Shown here: positions 8,279 to 16,103 of the stretch, piece by piece
Numbering within the stretch: position 1 is the stretch's first letter
Layout: each line of letters begins with the position of its first letter
NCBI GenBank assembly: GCA_964613585.1
Contig: CAZTHL010000045.1
Coordinates: 1-30,088, forward strand
Length of the DNA: 30,088 bases
DNA from: CAZTHL01 sp964613585
GTDB taxonomy: Bacteria; Pseudomonadota; Alphaproteobacteria; DSM-16000; Inquilinaceae
Direction of reading: 5' to 3'
The notes under the pieces: model-generated
Seen by the model: only the letters and a program-made list of their open reading frames with translations
What the model was told of the DNA's origin: nothing
Database searches by the model: none
Translations under genes and position numbers: made by a program

Positions 8279-8995
8279 ATGCGTGTTTTGCTGGTGGAAG
8301 ACGATAGCGCGACCGCGAAGAGCATCGAGTTGATGCTCCAATCGGAGGGCTTCGTCGTCGACATGACCGACCTCGGCGAGGATGGCCTTGAGATCGGCAA
8401 GTTGTACGACTACGACATTATCGTCTTGGACTTGATGCTGCCGGATATTGATGGCTACGAAGTCTTGCGCCGTCTACGCGCCGCGCGCGTGGACACTCCC
8501 ATTCTCATACTGTCGGGCCTGACCGAGCTCGACGCCAAGATCAAGGGGCTTGGCTTTGGCGCCGATGACTACCTGACCAAGCCGTTCGACAAGCGCGAGC
8601 TGATCGCCCGAATCCATGCCATCGTCCGCCGGTCCAAGGGCCATTCGGACAGCGTGATTCGGACCGGGCGCCTGACCGTCAATCTCGACACGCGGACGGT
8701 CGAGGTCGACACGCAGCCTCTGCATCTGACCGGCAAGGAATACGGCATTCTCGAGCTGCTCTCGCTCCGCAAAGGCACCACCCTCACCAAGGAGATGTTC
8801 CTCAATCATCTCTATGGTGGCATGGACGAGCCCGAGTTGAAGATCATCGACGTCTTCGTCTGCAAGCTTCGGAAGAAGCTGGCCTCGGCCACAGGGGGCG
8901 AGAACTACATCGAGACGGTGTGGGGACGTGGCTATGTCCTGCGCGACCCCCAGCCCGAGCAGCAGGGCACCGAGCCGCAGGCCATGGCCAGCTGA
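8279..8995 (+). CDS. ctrA: Cell-cycle transcriptional regulator CtrA
   Basis: 238 residues, OmpR/PhoB-type response regulator. The receiver domain (1-118) has the acidic pair ED (8-9), phosphoacceptor Asp51 and the TKPF lysine (102-104 region). The winged helix (about 125-230) contains the near-invariant CtrA stretches HLTGKEYGILELLSLRKGT, then FLNHLYGGMDEPELKIID and ETVWGRGYVLRDP. CtrA is the essential master regulator of cell cycle, flagella and chemotaxis in Caulobacterales and Rhizobiales. In Rhodospirillales it is usually non-essential and mainly controls motility. AAGGAG lies at 8266-8271, about 8 bases before ATG. The C-terminus ends ...QAMAS, not the Ala-Ala that Caulobacter CtrA needs for ClpXP degradation. 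The gene is preceded by candidate autoregulatory sites. Confidence 0.98.
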   Translation: MRVLLVEDDSATAKSIELMLQSEGFVVDMTDLGEDGLEIGKLYDYDIIVLDLMLPDIDGYEVLRRLRAARVDTPILILSGLTELDAKIKGLGFGADDYLTKPFDKRELIARIHAIVRRSKGHSDSVIRTGRLTVNLDTRTVEVDTQPLHLTGKEYGILELLSLRKGTTLTKEMFLNHLYGGMDEPELKIIDVFVCKLRKKLASATGGENYIETVWGRGYVLRDPQPEQQGTEPQAMAS

Positions 8996-9016
8996 CGCAC
9001 GGTGCCGGCGAGTCGG

Positions 9017-9043
9017 CCGATTCGGTGCGGGTCGCCGAATCGG
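9017..9043 (+). terminator. Perfect 9-bp hairpin after ctrA, with GANTC sites in both arms
   Basis: CCGATTCGG (9017-9025) pairs exactly with CCGAATCGG (9035-9043) around a 9-base loop, 21 bases after the ctrA stop. There is no T-run. Each arm carries a GANTC (GATTC 9019-9023, GAATC 9037-9041), and a third, GAGTC, lies at 9010-9014. It could be a ctrA terminator, or DNA whose CcrM methylation state matters. Confidence 0.5.
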
Positions 9044-9231
9044 TCGTCCGCCGAACGGGGCAGCCGCCATGCTCCAGAACCGTCGCGGTGGCGACGAGAA
9101 CGGCTCCGGGCCGATCATTCCCCGGCCCCGCCGTCGGCGTCCTACTTGGCGTGACCGTTGCCATACGGGCGCCACTCGCCATCTCCTAGGGAACGGCGGC
9201 GAGAGACAAAGCCGGTAGCAGCCAGAGCACA

Positions 9232-9636
9232 ATGATTCGATTCGAGCTTCGATGCGGTTCCGACCATGAGTTCGACGCATGGTTTCAGAGCAATGCCGCG
9301 TATGAACGCCAAGCCGAGAGGGGCGAGATCAGCTGTCCGGTCTGCGGCGACAGCGATGTCGTGAAGGCCCCGATGGCGCCCAGCATCGCGCGGTCCGCGT
9401 CCCGCGCCCGCCTGGTCGAGAAGATGCATGCCCAGGCCCAGGCCATGCGCCGGCACGTCGAGACGCATTTCGAGTATGTCGGGCCCCGCTTCGCCGAGGA
9501 GGCCCGCCAGATCCACAACGGGCAGGGCGAGAAGCGGGATATCTACGGCGAGGCGACCAGCTCGGAGGTGCGCGCTCTCGAGAGCGAGGGCGTGCCGGTC
9601 GGACGGATCCCCTGGCCGGCCCGCGAGGACGCCTAG
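9232..9636 (+). CDS. DUF1178 family protein
   Basis: 134 residues. The N-terminus (MIRFELRC, then HEFDAWFQSNAAYERQ) and the CPVCG pair (Cys35, Cys38) with Cys8 upstream match DUF1178, a small alpha/betaproteobacterial family of unknown function that looks like a zinc-ribbon head followed by a helical tail. The GDSDVVKAPMAPSI segment and the C-terminal EARQIHNGQGEKRDIYGEAT stretch are typical of the family. It follows ctrA by 236 bp on the same strand. Two abutting GATTC sites (9234-9238, 9239-9243) begin at the last base of the start codon. The TAG stop (9634-9636) is the first three bases of a dispersed repeat copy. The biochemical role is unknown. Confidence 0.9.
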   Translation: MIRFELRCGSDHEFDAWFQSNAAYERQAERGEISCPVCGDSDVVKAPMAPSIARSASRARLVEKMHAQAQAMRRHVETHFEYVGPRFAEEARQIHNGQGEKRDIYGEATSSEVRALESEGVPVGRIPWPAREDA

Positions 9637-9757
9637 CGCGTTTCCGCCTCAAGTGGCATCGCCCGCCCGCTCCCTGCCCGGCCAGCCAACGACAGGATGC
9701 TTGGGGGGGACGGGTAGGGGAGCGGGCCGAGTCGGCGTCCGGCGGAATCGCTCTCGA
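9634..9757 (+). repeat. Dispersed inverted repeat element, copy B
   Basis: Begins TAGCGCGTTTCCGCC and ends GGCGGAATCGCTCTCGA, giving near-symmetrical termini. The interior GTGGCATCG, CCCGCTCCCTGCCCGGCCA, ACGACAGGATGCT and GGGGAGCGGGCC segments align with copies A and C. It is the most diverged and shortest of the three; its right stem arm has degenerated into a G-run near 9703-9720. It occupies the space between the converging DUF1178 and ubiG genes. Confidence 0.85.
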
Positions 9758-9905
9758 CCGTTCTCGGGACCGACGGCTCGCCGCGGTCGGTGGGCGCGCC
9801 GCGCGCGCTGCCGAGACGTGTCCGCGTTCGTCGTCGTGATTCGCCAGGCGTTCGCCCCGCGGCATCGGCATCCGGCCGGCCGATCCGGAGCCGGGGCCGG
9901 CCCGC

Positions 9906-10682
9906 CTACTCCTTGGCCGCGAACAGGATGTAGTTGACCTCGAGGTCACGGTCCGAGACGCGCCATCGACCGGCCCAGGGCTCGTACAGCATGCCCGCGA
10001 CATGCTCGACCCGGAGCCCTTGATCACGCAGCTCGCGCGCCAGCTCGCTGGGGCGAATGAACTTGCGCCATTCATGGGTGCCGGGCGCGACCAGCTGAAG
10101 CACGCGCTCGGCGGCGACGATGGCAAGGGCGTAGCTCTTCAGCGTCCGATTGATCGTCGACATGATCAGGGCGCCGTTCGGCCGGAGCAGCTCCGCCAGA
10201 GCCGCCATGAACTGTCCGCGCCGCGCGACGTGCTCGACGATCTCGCTGGCGACGACGACATCGAAGCGCGCGCCCTCGCCGGCCAGGGCCTCAGCTGTCA
10301 TCTCACGGTAGTCGATGGCGAGGCCGCGCTGCCGCGCATGGGCTCGCGCCACCGCGATGCCGTCCCGCGAGGCGTCGATGCCGGTGACGCGGGCGCCAAG
10401 GGATGCCAGCGGCTCGCTCAGCAGCCCGCCACCGCAGCCGATGTCCGCGATGTCGAGGCCCGCCAGGGCCCGGCGCAGGTCGGCGTCCCGTCCGCGATGC
10501 CGGCAGACCCGATCCCGGATATACCCGATCCTGAGCGGATTCATCTGGTGCAGCGCCCGAAACTCACCGTTCGGGTCCCACCATTGCGCGGCTTGGCGGT
10601 CGAAGCGGCGCACCTCGTCGCGATCCGCGGTGCCGGCTGCTGCCGACGGGTCGGAGAATGGCGTGCTCGATGCGTCTGCCAT
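9906..10682 (-). CDS. ubiG: 3-demethylubiquinol / 2-polyprenyl-6-hydroxyphenol O-methyltransferase UbiG
   Basis: 258 residues from ATG 10682, close to the family norm. UbiG carries out both SAM-dependent O-methylations in ubiquinone synthesis at the inner membrane. The Rossmann SAM site is ADIGCGGGLLSEPLA (79-93). The N-terminal FDRQAAQWWDPNGEFRALHQMNPLR block is the UbiG hallmark, and VASEIVEHV and STINRT follow. The frame is open far upstream (to 11384), but everything beyond the ATG at 10682 is antisense to lysC and unrelated to UbiG, so I set the start there. It is divergent from lysC, with 184 bp between the starts that show no convincing promoter. Confidence 0.96.
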   Translation of the reverse strand: MADASSTPFSDPSAAAGTADRDEVRRFDRQAAQWWDPNGEFRALHQMNPLRIGYIRDRVCRHRGRDADLRRALAGLDIADIGCGGGLLSEPLASLGARVTGIDASRDGIAVARAHARQRGLAIDYREMTAEALAGEGARFDVVVASEIVEHVARRGQFMAALAELLRPNGALIMSTINRTLKSYALAIVAAERVLQLVAPGTHEWRKFIRPSELARELRDQGLRVEHVAGMLYEPWAGRWRVSDRDLEVNYILFAAKE

Positions 10683-10866
10683 GGCCAGTGTCTGTGTCGG
10701 GACCCACGTGAGGGTTGGTTGCGCGACGGTCGCAAGCGGAGTATGGAACGCCCGGCTTGGCCGGACAATCGCCCGCGTCCCTGTGATGCGTCGCCATAGC
10801 GCCAGACCGGCCTGCCGGACGACATCCCGAGCCCCTCTGTCGAGACACCATCCGAGCGCGCTCCCG

Positions 10867-12087
10867 ATGGCCCGAATCGTCTGCAAGTTTGGCGGCACCT
10901 CGGTCGCCGATCTGAACCACATCGAACGAGCCGCGCGGCGGATCGCCAACGAGGTCGCCGCCGGGAATGAGGTGGCGGTCGTGGTCTCGGCCATGGCCGG
11001 CGAGACCAATCGCCTGGTCGCGCTCTGCACCGACCTGTCACCGCTCCATGACGCCCGGGAGTACGACGCCGTGGTCGCGGCCGGCGAGCAGGTGTCGTCC
11101 GGCCTGATGGCGATGGCTCTCCAGAAGCTCGGGGTCAGCGCTCGATCCTGGCTCGGCTGGCAGCTGCCGGTTCTGACCGACGAGGCCCATGGCAAGGCGC
11201 GGATCGCCTCGATCGAGACGGCCGAACTGGTCCGACGCCTGGCGACGGGCGAGGTCGCCGTCGTCGCCGGCTTCCAGGGCATCGGCCCGCGCAATCGCAT
11301 CACGACCCTGGGGCGCGGCGGCTCGGACACCTCCGCCGTCGCTCTGGCGGCAGCCCTGAGCGCGGACCGCTGCGACATCTTCACCGACGTCGACGGGGTC
11401 TACACCTGCGACCCGCGGATCGTCCGGCGGGCCCGGAAAATCCACAAGATCACGTATGAGGAGATGTTGGAAATGGCGTCGCAAGGCGCCAAGGTGCTGC
11501 AGACCCGGTCCGTCGAGATGGCCATGAAGCACCGGGTCCGCCTGCAGGTGTTGTCGAGCTTTGACGACGTCCCCGGCACGCTGGTGGTCGACGAGGAAGA
11601 GATCGTGGAACAGGAAATCGTCAGCGGCATCGCCTATAGTCGTGACGAGGCAAAGATCACCGTCCTCAACGTCCCGGACCGGCCCGGGGTGGCGGCGGCC
11701 ATCTTCGGCCCGCTGGCCGAGTCGGCGGTAAATGTCGACATGATCGTCCAGAACATCTCGGAGGACGGAGCCCATACGGATGTGACCTTCACGGTGGTGA
11801 AGGGCGACTTGCAGCGCGCCATCCAACTGCTCGAGGCGGAACGCGAGCAAATCGGCTATGCACGGCTCCGGCCCGACGAGAACGTGGTCAAGATCTCCGT
11901 CATCGGCATGGGCATGCGCAGCCATGCCGGCGTGGCCCAGCGCATGTTCTCGGTCCTGGCCGAGAACGGGATCAACATCCAGGTGATCTCGACCTCCGAG
12001 ATCAAGATCAGCGTTCTCGTCGCCGAGCGATATCTCGAGCTGGCGGTGCGGGCTCTCCACACCGTCTACGGCCTGGACGAGGTCTGA
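10867..12087 (+). CDS. lysC: Aspartate kinase LysC
   Basis: 406 residues. Aspartokinase phosphorylates L-aspartate, the first step to lysine, threonine, methionine and diaminopimelate (hence peptidoglycan). The amino-acid kinase domain starts at KFGGTSV (7-13). GRGGSDTSAVALAAAL and the DVDGVYTCDPRIV segment (about 140-185) are family signatures. Two ACT domains follow, at about 262-335 (NVPDRPGVAAAIF) and 340-406 (GMGMRSHAGVAQRMF, then ISTSEIKISV), predicting feedback inhibition by lysine and/or threonine. The open frame extends to 10315, but ATG 10867 gives the canonical MARIVCKFGGTSV start. The TGA overlaps the ptsP ATG by one base. No lysine riboswitch is visible upstream. Confidence 0.97.
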   Translation: MARIVCKFGGTSVADLNHIERAARRIANEVAAGNEVAVVVSAMAGETNRLVALCTDLSPLHDAREYDAVVAAGEQVSSGLMAMALQKLGVSARSWLGWQLPVLTDEAHGKARIASIETAELVRRLATGEVAVVAGFQGIGPRNRITTLGRGGSDTSAVALAAALSADRCDIFTDVDGVYTCDPRIVRRARKIHKITYEEMLEMASQGAKVLQTRSVEMAMKHRVRLQVLSSFDDVPGTLVVDEEEIVEQEIVSGIAYSRDEAKITVLNVPDRPGVAAAIFGPLAESAVNVDMIVQNISEDGAHTDVTFTVVKGDLQRAIQLLEAEREQIGYARLRPDENVVKISVIGMGMRSHAGVAQRMFSVLAENGINIQVISTSEIKISVLVAERYLELAVRALHTVYGLDEV

Positions 12088-14396
12088 TGCTCCAGGCCCC
12101 GAGCGAGGTCTCGGGGGCGGCCGTCCCGGCGATCGGCCCGTCCCGGCGTCTGCTGGCCCGGCTCCGCGACATCATGGCGGGGACGAGCAGCCTGCAGACG
12201 CGCCTGGACAAGATCGTCCGCTTGCTGGCGGCGGAGATGGTGGCCGAGGTCTGCTCCTGCTACGTGCTGCGTCCCGGCGACGTGCTCGAGCTCTACGCCA
12301 CCGTTGGGCTGAATCCCAATGCGGTGCACAGGACGCGCCTGCGCAGCGGCGAGGGGCTGGTGGGCGAGATCGCCGCCAGCGCGCAGCCGCTTGCGATCGA
12401 GGACGCGCCCAACCATCCCAGCTTCGCGTACCGGCCGGAGACCGGAGAGGATCCCTATCGCTCGCTGATGGGTGCGCCGATTCTTCGTGGCGGCCGGGTG
12501 CGCGGGGTTGTCGTCATCCAGAACCGGCGCCGGCGTTCCTACTCCGAGGAGGAGATCGAGCTGCTGCAGACCGTGGCCATGGTCCTCGCCGAGCTGTTCG
12601 CGGTCGGCGAGATGGCCGGCGGCCACGGTCCCGGCAGCGAGAGCCTGGACAATCTGCTGCCGACGCGCCTGGATGGCTACACCATCAATCACGGCCTGGC
12701 ACGCGGCCTGGCCATCCCACACCGCCCGAAGCTCACGACCCGGCAGATGGTGGCCGAGGATCCCCAGATCGAGCTCGACCGGTTCCGCCGGGCGGTCGCC
12801 GCCATGCACCAGTCGATCGATGTGCTGCTGGCGCGGGCCGACGGGACCGGAATCGAGGATACGCGAGACATCCTGGAAAGCTACCGCATGTTCGCGGAGG
12901 ACCGAGGCTGGCTCGGCAGGATCGCGGAGGCGATCAACGCGGGGCTGACCGCCGAGGGCGCGGTGCAGCGTGTGCAGAACGACATGGCCGTGCGCATGGG
13001 GCATGTCGTCGACCCCTATATCCGCGAGAAGCTGCTCGACTTCGACGACCTTGCCAATCGCCTGCTGCTGCATCTGTCGGGTCGGACGTCCGCCGCCGCC
13101 GGCGGGACGCTCCCCGAGCAGCTTGTCCTGGTGGCCCGCGCCATCGGCCCGGCGGAGCTGCTGGAGTACGATCCGGAGCGCCTCAAGGCGCTGGTGCTCG
13201 AGGATGGCTCGCCGACCAGCCACGTTGCCATCGTCGCGCGGGCGCTGGGCATCCCGGTGATCGGTCGCTGCCAAGGCATCATGGCCGCCGTGGAGCCCTT
13301 CGACCCGGTGATCGTGGATGCCGACAACGGTCAAGTGTTCGTTCGCCCGGCAGAGGACGTTCAGGAGCTGTTCGCCGTCGCCGCCGCGGAACGCGCGGAG
13401 CAGCGCCGGCTCTATGCCGAAGCCGCGCATCTTCCGGCTGTCACCCGGGACGGTGTGCGCATCAGCCTGAACATCAATGCCGGCCTTCTGCTGGACCTGC
13501 CGCATCTGTCGGAGGTTGGCGCGGACGGCGTGGGCCTTTACCGCACCGAGATTCCCTTCCTGGTGCGCGCCGGCTTTCCGGACGTTCCGACCCAGACGGA
13601 GCTCTATGCCAAGGTCCTGGACCAGGCCGCAGGGCACCCGGTCACGTTCCGCACGCTGGATGTGGGCGGCGACAAGATGCTCCCGTATTTTGGCGAGGTC
13701 GAGCAAGGCAATCCGGCGCTCGGCTGGCGGGCGATCCGCATCGGTCTGGACCGTCCGGCGATGCTGCGACAGCAGCTCCGGGCGCTCATCCGCGCCGCCG
13801 ACGGGCGGCCGGTCGGCATCATGTTTCCGATGATCGCCGAGGTCTCGGAATACGACGCCGCGCGCGGCCTGCTCGAGCGTGAGCTGAGGCGCGCCGCGAC
13901 GGAGGGTCGCCCGGTCCCGAGCCCGATCAGGGTTGGCGCCATGCTCGAGGTCCCCTCGCTCATCTTTCAGCTTCCCCGGCTGCTGCGACGGGTCGACTTC
14001 GTGGCCGTCGGCTCAAACGATCTGATGCAGTATCTGTTCGCCTGCGATCGCAGCAACCCGCGGCTGGCCGAGCGGTTTGACGCCTTGTCGCCGGCGCTGC
14101 TGACGGCGCTGCGTGGAATCGTGGAGGAGTGCGACGCCGCCGGCGTCCCTGTCAGCCTGTGCGGCGAGATGGCCGGCCGGCCGCTGGAGGCCATGGTTCT
14201 GGTGGCGCTTGGCTTTCGCAGCCTGTCGATGCCGTCGGCGGCGGTCGGCGCCGTGCGCTCCATGGTGCGCAGCCTGGATGTGGCCCGGCTCAGGCGGTAC
14301 GTGGAGGACTACCTTGCCGGCGCCGAGCACAGCCTTCGGGCGCGATTGTATGCGTATGCGCGCGATCACGGCATAAAACTTCAGAATGCGCTTTAG
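12087..14396 (+). CDS. ptsP: Phosphoenolpyruvate-protein phosphotransferase PtsP (EI-Ntr)
   Basis: 769 residues. PtsP autophosphorylates from PEP and passes phosphate to NPr and then EIIA-Ntr, a regulatory chain for nitrogen and potassium status. The N-terminal GAF domain (about 35-175), absent from the sugar EI, senses glutamine/2-oxoglutarate status in homologues. Next are the PEP-utiliser N domain, the swivelling domain with catalytic His379 in GSPTSHVAIVARALGIP, and the TIM-barrel PEP-binding domain with RTLDVGGDK and the catalytic Cys692 in SLCGEMAG. The start ATG overlaps the lysC stop (TGATG), so the two are translationally coupled; lysC-ptsP adjacency is common in alphaproteobacteria. 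Confidence 0.97.
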   Translation: MLQAPSEVSGAAVPAIGPSRRLLARLRDIMAGTSSLQTRLDKIVRLLAAEMVAEVCSCYVLRPGDVLELYATVGLNPNAVHRTRLRSGEGLVGEIAASAQPLAIEDAPNHPSFAYRPETGEDPYRSLMGAPILRGGRVRGVVVIQNRRRRSYSEEEIELLQTVAMVLAELFAVGEMAGGHGPGSESLDNLLPTRLDGYTINHGLARGLAIPHRPKLTTRQMVAEDPQIELDRFRRAVAAMHQSIDVLLARADGTGIEDTRDILESYRMFAEDRGWLGRIAEAINAGLTAEGAVQRVQNDMAVRMGHVVDPYIREKLLDFDDLANRLLLHLSGRTSAAAGGTLPEQLVLVARAIGPAELLEYDPERLKALVLEDGSPTSHVAIVARALGIPVIGRCQGIMAAVEPFDPVIVDADNGQVFVRPAEDVQELFAVAAAERAEQRRLYAEAAHLPAVTRDGVRISLNINAGLLLDLPHLSEVGADGVGLYRTEIPFLVRAGFPDVPTQTELYAKVLDQAAGHPVTFRTLDVGGDKMLPYFGEVEQGNPALGWRAIRIGLDRPAMLRQQLRALIRAADGRPVGIMFPMIAEVSEYDAARGLLERELRRAATEGRPVPSPIRVGAMLEVPSLIFQLPRLLRRVDFVAVGSNDLMQYLFACDRSNPRLAERFDALSPALLTALRGIVEECDAAGVPVSLCGEMAGRPLEAMVLVALGFRSLSMPSAAVGAVRSMVRSLDVARLRRYVEDYLAGAEHSLRARLYAYARDHGIKLQNAL

Positions 14397-14407
14397 AAAC
14401 ATGACGT

Positions 14408-14436
14408 TTGCCGCTGATCAAGAATTTGTTTACAAC
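14408..14436 (+). promoter_or_regulatory. Possible sigma-70 type promoter upstream of the RodZ-like gene
   Basis: TTGCCG (14408-14413), a 17-base spacer and TACAAC (14431-14436), each 4 of 6 to consensus, in the most AT-rich part of the 163-bp gap after ptsP. It would give a leader of about 115 bases before the gene at 14560. Suggestive only. Confidence 0.35.
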
Positions 14437-14559
14437 TCGTCAAGCAATTTTGGCTCATCATGGATAACGAAGGACGCAGGATCTCGGTAAGGTACGGCTG
14501 CAACGGCGCCGGCGGCGGCAGATTCCTCGAGTCCGCCCGAGGGATCCGCAGGCGCAAGC

Positions 14560-15810
14560 ATGGCTGACGCAATGGCTCAAACACGACGGAAACCCTTCAG
14601 CGTGGTCGACAGCGGCGAGCCGCCGGTGTATCGGCACGAGCACTGGCAGGAGCCACCGGCAACCGAGACCTTCGTTGGTGACACGCTGCGCCTGGCACGG
14701 CAGCAGGCCGGATACAGCCTCCCCGACATATCGAGCATGCTCTGCATCAAGCTGTCGTTCCTCGAGGCCCTCGAGGATGGTCGCTACGAGGAGCTTCCCG
14801 GCACCGTCTATGCGCTCGGCTTCCTGCGGAGCTATGCCGAGTTCCTCGGGCTCGACACGGATGCGATGAGCCGGCGCTTCAAGGAGGAGATTGGCGGCGG
14901 GCCGTCGCCACAGCACATGGCCTTCCCGGCCCCGGTGCCCGAGAGCCGGGTGCCCGGCGGCGCGATCCTGATGATCTGCCTGCTCCTGGCCGGCTTCTCG
15001 TATGGCGGATGGTATGTGCTGAGCGAGGCGAATCGGGATATCGCCAATCTTGTTCCGGAGCTGCCGGAGCGCTTTCTCGCCATTATTGCGGACGATGCCA
15101 GCCCTCCGCTGTCCGCGGTCGAGACGGATCTTCGCTCGCCGGGAGCGACCGGCGGTGGGGCCCTGGAGCCGGCCGGAAGCCCGCCCCAGCCCGGTCCGCC
15201 CCAACCCAATCCGCCCCAGCCCGGCCCGCCCGGGAGCGGGCTCGGCGTGGCGCCCGACGGCGCAGGCGCGGCGGCCTCCACGCCTCCGATCGCGCCGCGC
15301 TCCCCCGACCCCGGCACCGTCGCCGTCGCGCCTGAAGGGCCCACGGCCGGGATCACGCCTCCGGAAGAGCAGGCGCCGACGATCGTTGCAACGCCGGCAC
15401 CGCCGGGCGCCTCCGCGGCCGGCGACGTCGGTGCCGCGTCGACGGCGCCGGACAGCGGAGCCGAAGCGTCGCCGTCCCCGCCACCGCCGCCGCCGGCCGT
15501 GCCTCTGACGGAGGGGCGCGAGCTCGGCACGGCGGGCGGCACGGCCCGCATCGTCATTCGGGCGGTCGATCAGAGCTGGGTGCAGGTTCGGGATGACGCC
15601 GGGCGTCTGGTGATGACCCGGGTGCTGGAGCCGGGCGACAGCTATGCCGTGCCCAATGGTGAGGGACTGCGCCTTGATACGGGAAATGCCGGTGGCCTGT
15701 CGATCGAGGTGGATGGCCGAGCCGTCCCACCGGTTGGGCGGGACGGCTCGGTGGTGCGCGATATCGCGCTTGACGCTGAGGCCTTGATCGGCGGGACGGC
15801 CACGAATTAA
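14560..15810 (+). CDS. RodZ-like helix-turn-helix membrane protein (HTH_25 + DUF4115)
   Basis: 416 residues in RodZ layout. A cytoplasmic helix-turn-helix of the HTH_25 type spans about 38-105 (GDTLRLARQQAGYSLPDIS, then EELPGTVYALGFLRSYAEFLGLD). One membrane segment lies at about 133-153. A long Pro/Ala/Gly-rich periplasmic linker follows (about 185-320), including three PPQP(G/N) pentads. The C-terminal DUF4115 domain is at about 325-410 (VIRAVDQSWVQVRD, then LEPGDSYAVPNGEGLRLDTGNAGG). RodZ links MreB filaments to the elongasome, and mreBCD-mrdA-rodA lies about 10 kb downstream, which fits. Family members next to ispG are often annotated only as DUF4115 proteins, so the symbol is withheld. 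The start could also be ATG 14572 (MAQTRRK); 14560 is arbitrary between the two. Confidence 0.88.
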   Translation: MADAMAQTRRKPFSVVDSGEPPVYRHEHWQEPPATETFVGDTLRLARQQAGYSLPDISSMLCIKLSFLEALEDGRYEELPGTVYALGFLRSYAEFLGLDTDAMSRRFKEEIGGGPSPQHMAFPAPVPESRVPGGAILMICLLLAGFSYGGWYVLSEANRDIANLVPELPERFLAIIADDASPPLSAVETDLRSPGATGGGALEPAGSPPQPGPPQPNPPQPGPPGSGLGVAPDGAGAAASTPPIAPRSPDPGTVAVAPEGPTAGITPPEEQAPTIVATPAPPGASAAGDVGAASTAPDSGAEASPSPPPPPPAVPLTEGRELGTAGGTARIVIRAVDQSWVQVRDDAGRLVMTRVLEPGDSYAVPNGEGLRLDTGNAGGLSIEVDGRAVPPVGRDGSVVRDIALDAEALIGGTATN

Positions 15811-15870
15811 CGCAATCGCAAGATGGCGGTGGATAGCATCGGGCCCGAATGGAACCGAGCCGCGCCCGCC

Positions 15871-15908
15871 CAGCTTTCGGGCCCAGCTTTCGGGCCCAGC
15901 TTTCGGGC
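15871..15908. repeat. 13-bp tandem repeat, three copies
   Basis: CAGCTTTCGGGCC is repeated at 15871-15883, 15884-15896 and 15897-15908 (last copy lacking the final base) in the gap between the RodZ-like gene and ispG. The 293-bp gap is otherwise featureless apart from a TATAAC hexamer (16048-16053) that could be an ispG -10 box with a poor -35. Confidence 0.93.
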
Positions 15909-16103
15909 ACTGTGCGGCCCGGTCGGCCGCGGCATTGCCGCCGGCACGAGCCTACGATCCCCTACGGAAGCCTACATCATCGGTTCGCAGGGCGCTGTTG
16001 CCGGGTCGGCGGCGCTGAACCAGCTTTAGCGGCGGCGGCCAATTCGCTATAACCCCAACCGGGTCGCCGCGGCCCCACTCGCCACGATCGTACGGGTTGG
16101 CTC

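Noticed and set aside
8920..9218. Short open frames between ctrA and the DUF1178 gene as a separate small gene
   Set aside because: They overlap the ctrA 3' end or the hairpin, are Arg/Pro-rich, and lack ribosome binding sites.
10315..10866. N-terminal extension of the lysC frame
   Set aside because: It runs antisense over ubiG, and the canonical aspartokinase start MARIVCKFGGTSV is at 10867.
10683..10866. Lysine riboswitch or other leader element before lysC
   Set aside because: The 184-bp region shows no conserved riboswitch architecture, and alphaproteobacterial lysC genes are not known to carry the lysine riboswitch.
10683..11384. N-terminal extension of the ubiG frame by more than 200 codons
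   Set aside because: It is antisense to lysC and lacks any UbiG-like sequence; ATG 10682 gives a normal-length UbiG.
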